Part shown: in pieces, positions 1 to 10,523 of the stretch
Layout: every line of letters begins with the position of its first letter
Numbering within the stretch: the first letter of the stretch is position 1
Origin: Magicicada cassinii
Taxonomy: Eukaryota; Arthropoda; Insecta; Hemiptera; Cicadidae
Length of the DNA: 23,104 nucleotides
Assembly (NCBI GenBank): GCA_028571305.1
Contig: JAOXNS010044441.1
Coordinates: forward strand, 1 to 23,104
Direction: 5' to 3'
Notes under the pieces: model-generated
The model's database searches: none
The model's input: only the letters and a program-made list of their open reading frames with translations
What the model was told of the DNA's origin: nothing
Made by a program: the position numbers and the translations under genes

Positions 1-1077
1 CGAGTTGTACTGTTTAATTATTATGTCAGATATACTGCTTATCTAAATTTTAACAACGTAATTTACATAAATACACTTTGTCCGCTTTTTAAAATTATTG
101 GCCTTTCTAGAATCGCGTATTTATCTTGAAATGGTGCTTTAGTCTTCTTATCACCACCTCTCGCCAGGATCCGATATTGCCTGCCTTTAAGATTTGGAGG
201 ACAGAAGAAGTGGTGGCGACCAAAAATAATGACAATAGAAATTAGAATGAAATTAGAGATACTCCATTACAGAGTACAAGTTTTACATGTAGTCACGAAC
301 AAATGGGACTTTAGAATTCAGTCATTATCAAACTGCTAAATCGAAATAAATTTCGTGTAGAAAAGATTAAAACTATTTGTTCATGCCTGTTTGTGATGTT
401 TTAACCAATTTTACAGACACGGCAGAAATTATGGAATACTTCGTAAAGTTATAAAGGTAAAAACTATACCAAACGATTTGTGCATGTTGAGTCGCGGGGA
501 AATTTACACTAAAACGTTTCGTTAATGTTAATACTGTTTTATTAACTCTCGATATTTTTTAAATGACGAAAACAGTTTAGTTTTTATATGGGAATAGAAA
601 GAACACACAACTAGACTTTGAGATAATGTTATAGAGTTAGTCAAATTATTCGCTGCTTCATGTGTAACTGTTATAAAAAATACAGTAATCTTGGAAGAAA
701 ATATACTTAATTATGTTTTTTATTAACTTTTTATTTATTGTATCACACAAACCGTCTTTTATTCCGGGGAAGATGCTGTTAGGCAAAAATATTGTAGTCT
801 TTATTAATTTTTTATATAAGGATAAGTTTAATTGAGATAGGTATTAAAGATATTATACAGTTCCTTACAAATAATTTTAATGTGTATGTGTGTAAAGTGA
901 GATGTTTACAGGGATCTTGTATATTTAATTTCTTATCGTTTAGTTTAGGTGCATAGGTTGTCTCCTATGAATTCAGATTGCAGCGGCAGTTCAAACCCAC
1001 GTGTTTTTGTATAGACATAAATAACGAATCTACTTAAGTTGTGTGCTTGCTAATTTTCAATGTATGCTGGAAAGGGA
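1..1077. other. AT-rich non-coding DNA, nothing recognised
   Basis: No open frame of useful length and no recognisable repeat family. The stretch is AT-rich with many stop codons in all frames. It contains a B-box-like motif at about 990-1000 (GTTCAAACC) but no matching A box, so I do not call a Pol III element. It could be intergenic or intronic. Confidence 0.6.
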
Positions 1078-1170
1078 TGAGGTGGGATGGGGGAGCGCCT
1101 GCGCACTAACGACATCGCCTACGCGCGCTCGCCGCTTCAGTCGCTTTCTGCTTTAGCTGTGAGATGCTAG
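1078..1170 (+). promoter_or_regulatory. CpG-rich patch, candidate promoter
   Basis: This short patch is much richer in G, C and CpG than its surroundings. It has purine-rich G runs at 1077-1096, then CpG-dense DNA at 1094-1135. At 1137-1142 it contains TCAGTC, which fits the arthropod initiator (A+1 at 1139). The preceding GCCTGCGCAC resembles one half of an NRF-1 site. No TATA box lies at -30, and the +28 to +32 position does not fit the DPE consensus. A CAG|GT donor-like site follows at about 1267. No downstream coding exon can be seen in the window, so promoter function is an inference from composition and one short motif. Confidence 0.22.
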
Positions 1171-4100
1171 TAAACTTGACACGTTAAGTTACAAACATGT
1201 GTGAACCCCACCATCGCTGGAAAATACGATTTCTACTATAATTTCAACAATTGCATTCTATTGCAGGTATTTAAAACATTGTATTCATTTATTATACAAG
1301 TTCCTGTCTTAATTTGTAATAATTATTCGTTTTGTAATTATTTGAAAACCATCTGTTTGCCGCCCACCTGAATAGGTACATCTGACGAGCATCGCCTGCA
1401 GGTGTGACAATCGTACCAGAAGTTAAATTAATTCATGAAAATTTGTTAATGAAATATATCAAGGCGTATCTAACAAAACGGAATTCTTTGGCAGTAACAA
1501 ATTTTTCATTGTTATAAAGTTTTGAAAATAACACATCGCTGTCAAGAGGAATATATTTTAACATGTGTATTTTTGTGTGTGTATTTGTATCTGTGTGCAT
1601 TATTATTAAGACAGTAATACATTAATTATTTTTTGTTCTTAATTACCAATCGCTGGAAACGGTATGCTGGATTTTGTATGATAACAGTGATAATACGCAG
1701 GCCGAATGGGGTCAGTAAACAGTAGCCGGACGGTAGCCTAATTATAAATGCGTCAAAGTTGAATTTGCGCTCACGCGGTGTCGTCAAAAGTCATTTAATC
1801 GTCAAGAAAATATGTTACATTTTACGTTCCTAAACTAAATGTGTACTTAACGAGTCGCGTAGGCTGTATAATTATTTCCAAACTACTAAAATTTATTTGT
1901 AGCAGTACTAAGACTACTTCATCGTGGTTTACTACAAACCTATGATTTCGACGGTATTATATTTTTTCATTTATTTTGAAGTATGTAGTGTTTATGGCGT
2001 ACTTTACTGATAGCATATTGTTAGCCTTATGAGGATATATAAGCTATGGGATAATACAATATGTAAATGATTATACATTTGTATAAGCTACGAGTAGTCT
2101 ACTGGAGACATAACATTTACGCCTATCATTAACAACTAAACGTTTACAATGTGATTTTGACAGTATATAAATAAAATGATAAGTGTGTAAACACCGATAT
2201 AGTGTCAAAACACCTACGATGGCGCACACAGAACGTTGGGTCACCCGCTATTAATATACCGTAACAGGTGATGAACTTTAATCATTTCCGTTTATTTGGT
2301 AGTGTAATCTCGTGTATGATGAGGAGGAGGGAAATATTTAAGAGCAAGATACAATACCCCATATGAACTACCAATTATAAATATTAACTGTCAATTTATA
2401 ATTGTAAATGAAATTATATAAACCGTATTAGCCGCTGAGATAGACTTGTAATAAACACTGACATTAACTACAGTACTTCGTAAGAACGAACTTCCCCACT
2501 CTCTTTGGGTCAGGTCGTTTTCTTTGTTTATACTTCACAACCGTACAGCACTTTTCTGGTGTCATTACCTTTTACTTTAATTTGTATTTCGTATAGTTCT
2601 TAAAGCGCTGACACATATCCACGTAGCGAACCGACATAATCAGAGACGACACTGTTAGTAGCTGTAAGGTTTACAAATTGTTGACTCTCTCCAAAGCTCT
2701 ATTGATGATGTTTCGTGATAGGTTAATATTCCTGGAGTTTTATTACTTTCATTACTTAATAATTATTTTTGTCTTAGACAGTGGGCGAATTCATAAATGC
2801 TGTATGTCGTGATCACTGTCAATCTTGATTTCCGCTTTGTTAAAACGCAGTCTGTTACTGAAATTAAGTACTGACATGGTTATTAGTTAAGACAACCTGT
2901 TAAATCTTCTGTTAACTAAATCATTTAGTCTTCTCAAAAAATTTTTAGTGGTTGACAGAGTAAGTTCTTGCATTAAACCATCATTACTATGAGCTTTCTT
3001 ATACATCTTATTCCTCTAATTAGCCATTAAAAATTTGGATATAAGCTATAATGTCTTTCAGATTTTTCGTATATGAGCGTATAATGGACAGTTAAACGTT
3101 AATTGACTTTTTTTCTGTCATCGTCTCTGTGAACGACATGATGTTAGCTACACGTAAGAAACTCAGCAATGAGACCTTTCCATGTTCTTTGTCTTTGTTC
3201 TTTATCTTTTCATATTTCTCTAATTTTCGTTTAGGAAGCGTTTTATTAGTCTAAACGTGATACAGTTTCAACAAATTGATTATCCTAGAAGTTAGAAAAA
3301 GCGGCGTTTGATCCCAATTGAAATTATGTAAAACAAATAATATTTAATTATTATACGGAATATTAATCGATAGCACCCATTGTGACTTGATATAAAGTTA
3401 CAAACTGACCTGGATGCCTAACTTAAAATAGAGATACATTTCTAGCATGTAAAGGCTTAGTACCCAGTCCCCCGTTATGAAAGCTGTTAGAGTTGCTTCA
3501 GACTTCCACGCCACACCTAACCACTTCAGGGACGTTAACTAACGTATGTTGTCGATAAATTTGTATATGAAGATAAAGTTTACCGGGAGTACACCACACC
3601 GCGAGGATTTAGTGGAAATTTACCTAATATTTTCAAATCTAACACGAGGTCACAGCCGTAGGTCACAGCTCGCCCATACATACCTGTTACTACAGCAACA
3701 CGGAATACATTTACATTTACTATAGTGAATATCGTTTACGATTATTATCATTTTAGCCTATAGTTATAATCTGATATGCTAGGCGTTCATAGAGTTGCTA
3801 ACAAGAACTTCAGACCTTGTCCAGCTTTAGAGAGTAGCCTACGTATTGTTCGCGTAACTTACAAGCTTATAAATATGTGGTTTTGCTGAATCCCAACTGC
3901 TTTAGAACAGTGATGGAGCGTCAGGCGTCGTTGGGTCGTGCACTCAAACTACGTGATTGCACGCACCTCATTGTACACACACACACTCTGCATGTGTAAT
4001 ATACTACTGGAGTCACTCCACCAATTTACTGTAATTAACAAGTTATAATTACGCTGTACGTGTGAAACCACTACCGATACGACAAAGGCTGATTCAACAA

Positions 4101-4205
4101 CCCTTGAATTGCAAGGCAAACGTCACCTTACTTCACAAATACGAATTCTTCGTTTAAATCTCTTGAAATGTTTAAAATATTTTCTTGTGAGCATATAAAC
4201 AAAGG
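1171..4205. other. AT-rich non-coding DNA with scattered short motifs
   Basis: No gene can be supported. Small items seen: two E-box palindromes (CACCTG/CAGGTG) at about 1365-1402, an 8-bp inverted repeat TTAGTTAA/TTAACTAA at 2883-2890 and 2912-2919, and a direct repeat of the nuclear-receptor half-site AGGTCA at 3647-3665. The slightly GC-richer parts at 1690-1790, 3460-3530 and 3910-3970 carry no open frame worth calling. Confidence 0.55.
3647..3669 (+). promoter_or_regulatory. AGGTCA direct repeat (possible nuclear receptor site)
   Basis: Two perfect AGGTCA half-sites occur at 3647-3652 and 3660-3665, separated by seven bases. The identity extends to AGGTCACAGC in both copies, so this is also a 13-bp tandem duplication. 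Nuclear receptors usually bind direct repeats with one to five bases between halves. A spacing of seven is unusual, and function is uncertain. Confidence 0.2.
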
Positions 4206-4234
4206 ACACGTGCGCGCGCGCGCGCGTGTGTGTG

Positions 4235-4274
<40 letters not shown>
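4206..4274. repeat. Compound (CG)n/(GT)n/(GA)n microsatellite
   Basis: Bases 4206-4234 are an unbroken alternating purine-pyrimidine run (AC, then CG, then GT). A short G run leads into about 19 GA dinucleotides at 4237-4274. The first part is of the type that can form Z-DNA, and the GA part is a mirror repeat of the type that can form a triplex. The boundary between them is sharp. Confidence 0.95.
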
Positions 4275-4277
<3 letters not shown>

Positions 4278-4550
4278 ACTATTTGTGGCTTTTTACACTA
4301 CCGCCAACCCTGAAAACTGACGACTTAATTTGAACAGCTTTAATCTAAAAATTTATTAACTAGTTGAGCTGTAAACATATGGAGCAACCCAAACACCAGA
4401 CAACGTACCAGGAAATCTATTAATGAAGTAAGACGTTAAAACCTGCGCACGGAGTTAGCAAAAAATAAAAAATTTATTGAGGTCCCCTCACATCTGCATG
4501 AAGGATTTGGTTACCGCGATTGGAATTTACTCGTGTATCCTGTTCCACAG
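4275..4550. other. Unremarkable spacer
   Basis: AT-rich DNA between the microsatellite and the 25-bp minisatellite. No gene or repeat is recognised. Confidence 0.6.
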
Positions 4551-4700
4551 TAAGCGGACTTCCCTATTCCCGACATTAGTGGACTTCCCTATTCCCGACA
4601 TTAGCGGACTTCCCTATTTCCGACATTAGCGGACTTCCCTATTCCCGACATTAGCGGACTTCCCTATTTCCGACATTAGCGGACTTCCCGACATTAGCGG
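4551..4700 (+). repeat. 25-bp minisatellite, five full copies plus partials
   Basis: Unit begins TTAGCGGACTTCCCTATT and ends CCGACA. Full copies lie at 4551-4575, 4576-4600, 4601-4625, 4626-4650 and 4651-4675. A sixth copy at 4676-4693 lacks seven bases, and a partial unit follows to 4700. Copies differ mainly at one base (CCCGACA against TTCCGACA): copies 1, 2 and 4 have C, copies 3 and 5 have T, so the later copies alternate as if a two-unit block had been duplicated. The whole block is more GC-rich than its flanks. Confidence 0.95.
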
Positions 4701-6113
4701 GGGTGCGACTTCTGATAAAAATGTTATTCATCAAAATTATATTTTACGGTAAAAGCAAATTTTCACAAAATAAGAGTTCATAATTTAGTTTTAGAGTCAT
4801 ATAAGTTATTGTTAGGAAGTTATCCCAAACCACTACAAAATAGTTGCCATAATTGACTTCTGTGACGTACATAGACGACTTTCCCTTCCTCTGTCTCTGG
4901 CGTCTCCGAACGTTCTGTCATTGCATTATGTCGGAACGTCTGGAATCAACCCACTCGTGTAAGCTGTGATGAGCTGTAACACTGTAATTTACTTACAACT
5001 AGCAAAGTGTTCAGTGCAAACGATGTTATTGTAACGCGCTAATTTCGAAGTGATCTTTAAGTACAACCAGAGGTCAGCACGTGCAGCTGATCTTACAATT
5101 CACATGTTCCAAAGTCTGGTCTATATTACATATTACTTTATTTGCTCAAGTTCAGATTGTTATTTGTGTTTTCAAGAAATTATTTACACGAGCGTACATT
5201 TTGCAAGTTCTGTGTATGTCTCTCGAGAAATAGTTATACTGTAACATTAAATGAGTAACTAAAAATTATAGTGAACTTACACGGTAATAATAGTGATACG
5301 AAACAGTGGTGACTAAACTAGTTACTTAGTAATTCCAGAATGTGAGCGATCGAGTTAATTGTATCATTTCCATGAACAGAGATTGGTGGCTGGCGGTCGG
5401 AGTGGTCCTGCAGTACGTGATCGGACTCCTTACCAAATGTTTGAGTTGCCGACGTTTTTGTCAACCCATAATCCTTGTTCGGTATCTTGTTTTCATTTCT
5501 GTTCTACTGTTTTTCGTTAATAATTCTTCTTACTGTACTAATTAAATTCTATGTAGGTCTCAAACCCAAGTTTTAGTTTATATGTAGTGTTGTCTGTACG
5601 TTTGGCACGCGAGTTTCGTGTAATCTAGGATGCCGCAAATAATATTAGGCCTACGTCCTATTTCGTAGTTGACAAAACTCATAACTTTCGTGTTCTGTTT
5701 AAAATAATACGTAAGAATATTTCTTTTTTATAAGCAGTAAATCTTCTTCAGCTCATTTAATTAGAATACCATGAAGTTATAACAGAGAACAAAACTAATT
5801 TCAAAACCTTTGACAAATCCTAAGCACTGGCATATGTTTATTCAGTCATGTGTAACATAAGGCGAAGTGTCCTCCTTGTTGTTATCACTTTCTCCTGATA
5901 CGTATAATTTAAATTATTTTAAATTCAGGTAAAAAAGAATAATAAAAACATCCTATGCATATACATTTTCTGTGTAGCCCTATTCATATTTTCCCCGTAT
6001 ATCTAGCCTCTTATTGTAGTGTGTATTCAAGTACTATCTTTGTAGTAATTAGTAATTTGTAAAAGTACTAGAATGTCAATCTTTTTATATTACATAACTT
6101 TCAGTAATAAAAA
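4701..6113. other. AT-rich non-coding DNA
   Basis: Two short open frames (5050-5244 and 5342-5545) begin with GTG codons, show no homology that I recognise and are low-complexity hydrophobic; I treat them as chance. A TAGGCCTA palindrome sits at 5646-5653. Nothing else is supported. Confidence 0.55.
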
Positions 6114-6130
6114 ACACACACACACACACA
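6114..6130. repeat. (AC)n microsatellite
   Basis: About eight AC dinucleotides, followed by a TA-rich stretch up to about 6165. Confidence 0.95.
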
Positions 6131-6420
6131 TACTGTATATACATATATATAATTATATGATATAGGCTAACTGAGTTTTCTGCAAGCGTTAACTATTATT
6201 TCATGCCCAGTGAATTAACGAATAATCGATTTGTATTTCATTGAATTCGTCAGGAATACAAGCCGACTATCTATTGAGTTATATAAAAATTCTCTGATAA
6301 TGCAGATTTGGAAAATGTAACTTAGAAAACAAAAATAAATGTTTTTAAAAGAAATTAATTATTTTTCAGGTTTTGTAAATATGTTCTACAGCAAGAAACT
6401 TTAGAAAATTTACAGTTAGC

Positions 6421-6421
<1 letters not shown>

Positions 6422-6453
<32 letters not shown>
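6422..6453. repeat. (GT)16 microsatellite
   Basis: Sixteen uninterrupted GT dinucleotides. The apparent histidine/threonine-rich open frame on the minus strand here is just this repeat translated. Confidence 0.97.
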
Positions 6454-6456
<3 letters not shown>

Positions 6457-7502
6457 GGGTGCATATGAACGTACATATATGGACTGTGTACTGTAGGTTC
6501 GGATATATAACGAGGCCTAACGTATGTCGTGAGTATAAAAGTTATGTTAAAATAATTATGTTTAAGTAACAAAATTCTGTATTTAATATTTTTACTTTTA
6601 AACAAATAAAATTACACTAAAAAACTGTAGAGTTTGTCGTTTGTATAAATCCTTTGCTTTGGGGGTCCCAAAATTTTGCGAGCCGATTCTTTCACTTCGA
6701 ATTCTGTCGATGATTGAATACGCGTTGGAAATCAATTTAATTCGTCCAATCTGTGTTAAGAAACAAGACATACAAACGTTATCTTATACAAAGTCGATCA
6801 CTTATGCAGCTCTGCCAGTTCTGTTTGCCTCCTGATAGTACTCAAACTGGTAACTCTGGAGCTTAATTGTAAGTCACCTGCTTCCTACGGTCTTCACCAA
6901 GAATATTGCAAGCAACTGCAGTCTTCTGACTCTAAGATAATCCATTAAAATTTGGAACTTTTAAAGGGTAAAATGAAAAACTTTTTTTGTATAGTGATTA
7001 TAGATGATTGTTAAGAGAAGCGTGCTGGAACGAATATTTAAACTGCTATGCGAAATGCACTGCTTCTGCATGATAGCTGCTCTTAGTGTCAGAAGTATGT
7101 TTCGTAATTTGTTGTAGAGTTGGAATACGTTTCTATCTGCCTGACCGTCATTACTCTGTTTAACGCGATCGAAATTAATGTTTTTATTATTTTATGCATT
7201 TTTAAAGTTTCTGGCTGCATTTACTACGAAATTTTTGGATGCTTTACTTACATGTTTGTTTATAATTTACATTAACTTTATTGAATATCTGGAAACTAAA
7301 GATAATATTGAAAAATAATTTCCAGGAATTATTTTTATTAATCCTTTCAACAATGAAGTGAATGAAACGTCCGACAAAAGTGACAAAATTTAACTATTAT
7401 TTAAAAATTGCATTGACACTAAGAACGGTTTATTGTTCATGTTGATTCCTTAAAAATAGTGCAAAGGTAAATGTAAAATACAATCATTTTCTGAGTTTAA
7501 GA
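6454..7502. other. AT-rich non-coding DNA, nothing recognised
   Basis: No gene, RNA or repeat family can be supported in this stretch. The open frame at 6641-6835 is short and has no recognisable features. Confidence 0.55.
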
Positions 7503-7826
7503 TTATTGGTAAGGAAAGTTACCAACAATTATGTCAGGACTGCCATTGAAAATGCTCATAACCTTCGCAGCACTAAATCTGCGTAAAACAGAAAGATCAG
7601 ATTTGGCATCAGTTAAGTCATAAAATTCTTCGAAGGTGGAATCAAAAAGAATGCAATTTGCAGTTCCTAGTATAATTCTATTGTACGATAAACTTTGTCT
7701 GCAGAAATAGGTCGATCTTGTTCTCACCTCAGGACGTTTGCAGTTTTGAAAATTAAATATTTGACTAGTACTGGATTTCCACTTTAATTTTGAAACTGTC
7801 CTGTACTCAGTTTTTATTGAAATCAT
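7503..7826 (-). other. Unrecognised coding-like stretch, 107 codons
   Basis: A minus-strand frame of 107 codons from an ATG at 7826 to TAA. I recognise no domain. Its second half looks more coding-like than other short frames nearby: many codons fit the RNY pattern, and the residues are mixed and not low-complexity (for example EEFYDLTDAKSD and LRRFSAAKVMSIFNGSPD). A donor-like GAG|GTGAGA and an acceptor-like TTTCTGCAG occur within it, only about 30 bases apart, too close for a normal intron. It could be an old exon, a fragment of a transposon-encoded protein, or chance. No promoter or polyadenylation signal was identified. Confidence 0.18.
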
Positions 7827-8005
7827 TTAAGTCGTACACTTCCTTACTATATTTGTATAAAATAGATTCATCATAGTTTTGTTCATTGATTAGTATATTT
7901 TGATTGTTTGCATAAATTTGTAATACATGTATAAAACCAGAATCCGTCGTGCGTAATCCGTTATGTAGTACGCATTAGTCTCATACACAGTGACTAAAAA
8001 ATAAA

Positions 8006-8036
8006 TCATAGTCATAGTCGTAGTCATAGTCATAGT
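8006..8036. repeat. (ATAGTC)n hexanucleotide repeat
   Basis: About five copies of ATAGTC with one variant copy (GTAGTC). On the minus strand it reads as a run of Thr and Met codons, which explains the odd short frame there. Confidence 0.9.
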
Positions 8037-8127
8037 GGACTGAAAATGATAAATCTGCAAAAAGGGAGCGCACACTGAGTGCTGCTGTTATGTATCACAA
8101 CTGTGCCTTGGGCCAGCAAGAAGCGCA

Positions 8128-8157
8128 GTAAAGAAAGTCACATACAGACTTCTTTAC
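8128..8157. repeat. Hairpin: 11-12 bp arms, 7-base loop
   Basis: GTAAAGAAAGTC at 8128-8139 pairs with GACTTCTTTAC at 8147-8157, with one unpaired A and a 7-base loop. The arms are otherwise perfect. There is no T run after it and no neighbouring gene, so the role is unknown; it may be the centre or tip of a small palindromic element. Confidence 0.75.
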
Positions 8158-8773
8158 ATACAATTGCGCATTCTACCAAGTGTTACTATCAGACATTCAC
8201 ATTAAACAATGCACGACACAATGAGCGGGAAAGTGTTTAAATTTAAACAAAAAAAATTAACGCTGAGACGTACATTCAAACACATAACTCATAGTGGTAG
8301 TTACCTATTGACGGCTGCTGATTCGATTCGTCGGATAGGTCTATTATATCGAGCACGCGTTCGTGCTATAAGATTTGGTAATACACGACGTCTTCTGCTA
8401 TAGTTAGTCTTCATTTGTGTGCGTGCGTGTATGTATTTCTAATAAAAATTATGTATGCCTTCTTACAATTTGCAAGTGCAGAAGTCTATAACTTATCACT
8501 TCAGCTGCTGATATTCAGTTTGATATTTAATATTTCCAAAAATAGGCTTGCAACTGCAATATTGATAACATTTTCAAAATGGTAGCCTATGTAAGAGTTC
8601 GTGTGCATTTTCTAATAGTGTCATTTTTTTTCGTAGTCAGTCATATTTAATTATTTATTTGTATTATTTACTCATGAATTATGTTATGAATATTGTCATG
8701 AAGTTTGTCATGACTTATGTTACCATTTGTTATAATTTTGACTGTCACTCGTTTATTTACTACCTTTACATAT
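8158..8773. other. Non-coding DNA
   Basis: A 64-codon basic frame starts at an ATG at 8209, with no recognisable domain and no supporting signals. Sequence near 8675-8720 repeats short variants of GTCATGA and ATGTTATGA. Nothing else is supported. Confidence 0.5.
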
Positions 8774-9382
8774 TTAGGCTAAATAATACGGCTGGTTAGG
8801 CTAGTCCATAGTTAGGCTAAATAATACGGCTGGTTAGGCTAGTTCATAGTTAGGCTAAATAATACGGCTGGTTAGGCTAGTTCATAGTTAGACTACATAA
8901 TACGGCTGGTTAGGCTAGTTCAATAATACGGCTGGTTAGGCTAGTTCATAGTTAGGCTAAATAATACGGTTGGTTAGGCTAGTCCATAGTTAGACTAAAT
9001 AATACGGCTGGTTAGGGTAATTCATAGTTAGGCTAAATAATACAGCTGGTTAGGCTAGTTCATAGGATAAATTATACAGCTGGTTATGCTAGTTCATAGT
9101 TAGGCTTAATAATACGGCTGGTTAGGCTAGTTCACAGTTAGGCTCAATAATACGGCTGGTTAGGCTAGTTCACAGTTAGGCTACATAATACGGTTGGTTA
9201 GGCTAGTTCACAGTTAGACTCAATAATACGGCTAGTTGGGCTAGTTCACAGTTAGACTACATAATACGGCTGGTTAAGCTAGTTCACAGTTAGGCTAAAT
9301 AATACGGCTAGTTCACAGTTAGGCTAAATAATACGGCTAGTTCACAGTTAGGCTAAATAATACGGCTAGTTAGGCTAGTTCA
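8774..9382 (+). repeat. 38-bp minisatellite, about 17 copies
   Basis: The 38-bp unit contains two TTAGGCTA blocks, 22 and 16 bases apart, around a conserved AATAATACGGCTGG core. I count 17 cores between about 8782 and 9364. One copy near 8920 has lost about 12 bases. Copies near 9300-9355 are 29 bp, lacking the second TTAGGCTA block. The junction base after the second block splits the array: copies up to about 9100 read TTCATAG and copies from about 9131 on read TTCACAG. The array ends sharply at TTCAAAG near 9382. Confidence 0.96.
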
Positions 9383-9700
9383 AAGACTGCTGTCGATTGT
9401 TTGGGTGGCCGAAACGTCGCTTCTTATAATTTTTACATTATGACAAAAGTCCGTCGTCTAAATTATAATGCAATATTGATATGAAACTGATACAGTATAA
9501 ACCATTCCACAGTGAAGTATTTACCGGCACTCCGCATGGCCAAACAAATACACGTTGAAGGTATACACATACGATCACTTACGCGCCAGATACAATTTAA
9601 TAATTACATTAATGCAATATATAAATTTTGAAATGAGTATAAACGCAGAAACAATTAGGTGTCTCTGTAATAATACATCTTGGTGTTCTTTACCTGTGTC
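9383..9700. other. Non-coding flank of the minisatellite
   Basis: Just after the array, 9403-9422 contains GGGTGGCCGAAACGTCG. A CGAAACGTCG box like this recurs in some arthropod dispersed repeats, but no element can be delimited here. The rest is AT-rich without a gene. Confidence 0.4.
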
Positions 9701-9712
9701 GGGGGGGGGGGG
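9701..9712 (+). repeat. G12 homopolymer
   Basis: Twelve consecutive G residues on the plus strand. Length is likely to vary between individuals and to be miscounted in sequencing. Confidence 0.95.
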
Positions 9713-9729
9713 TAGAGTGTTGCGCACGC

Positions 9730-9745
9730 TAATTAATTAATTAAT
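9730..9745. repeat. (AATT)n repeat
   Basis: Four tandem TAAT/ATTA units, self-complementary, 17 bases after the G12 tract. Confidence 0.9.
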
Positions 9746-10156
9746 ACAATACAAGGAAGTGGAAACAGAAGCTTATTCCGTTATAAACTGTATACGTACA
9801 CAGGAAGCCCGTGTCCCGTATTACACTGCCATTGCTCCGCTACAAATGTGTCAGCGACGATGCAATACTCTAACACGAGCATCTTTTATGGACATGGCGT
9901 ATTGTGAACACTTCTGTAATGTACCTTTGCAAGTCCGTCTACCTTTGTATGCAGGATATAGAATGTAATTCATGTGAGACTTGTGGGAAAGGCTGTGGTC
10001 TGTAACATGAAATACGTAGACCCTACACGTTTTGTACCAACGATATAATTATTTTATGGAGACTACTTGCAATACAACGCAGAAATAAGTGCGGACTCTT
10101 GTGGACCGAGTGAAACCCAACTTCACACGAACGAAGTCGTTCCAACTGAATTTCTT
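9746..10156. other. Non-coding DNA
   Basis: A 69-codon frame (9759-9968) starts with GTG and has no recognisable domain. Composition is slightly less AT-rich than the average here. No gene is supported. Confidence 0.45.
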
Positions 10157-10247
10157 CACACACACACACAACATGTATCATCATCGTCGTGGTTGTCAGC
10201 TGCCTCCCACGATAATGTGTGTGTGTGTGTGTGCGTGCGTGCGTGTG
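10157..10247. repeat. Opposed (CA)7 and (TG)n tracts
   Basis: (CA)7 lies at 10157-10170 and an interrupted TG/CG tract at 10216-10247, with a 45-base gap. The two tracts are reverse complements, so the strand can fold into a hairpin with arms of at least 14 bp. The several overlapping short frames here are repeat translations. Confidence 0.85.
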
Positions 10248-10487
10248 ATCAGACAAGTATGTATATACAATAATACAGATATAATTAATACAGACTCTAC
10301 ATAGCCTATACACGTGCAGAGATCTCAGTTATGTACGTACGTATATACATCTTTGAAACTATCAAAGAATAATCGATATATTAAATTCGTTAAAAATATA
10401 GTAACTTTGTAACTATGATTGTGAGACAATTGTTATACAATTTCAGAAAAGAAAGAGAGATTTCAAGCACATGTCTAGATAAAGAGC

Positions 10488-10523
10488 GAGAGAGAGAGAG
10501 AGAGAGTGAGAGAGAGAGAGAGA
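10488..10523. repeat. (GA)n microsatellite with one interruption
   Basis: About 17 GA dinucleotides with one GTGA break near 10506, followed by degenerate GA/CAGA sequence to about 10561. Confidence 0.93.

Noticed and set aside
9396-9425. Possible hammerhead ribozyme core around CGAAACGTC
   Set aside because: The obligatory CTGATGA segment is absent upstream and the stems do not form.
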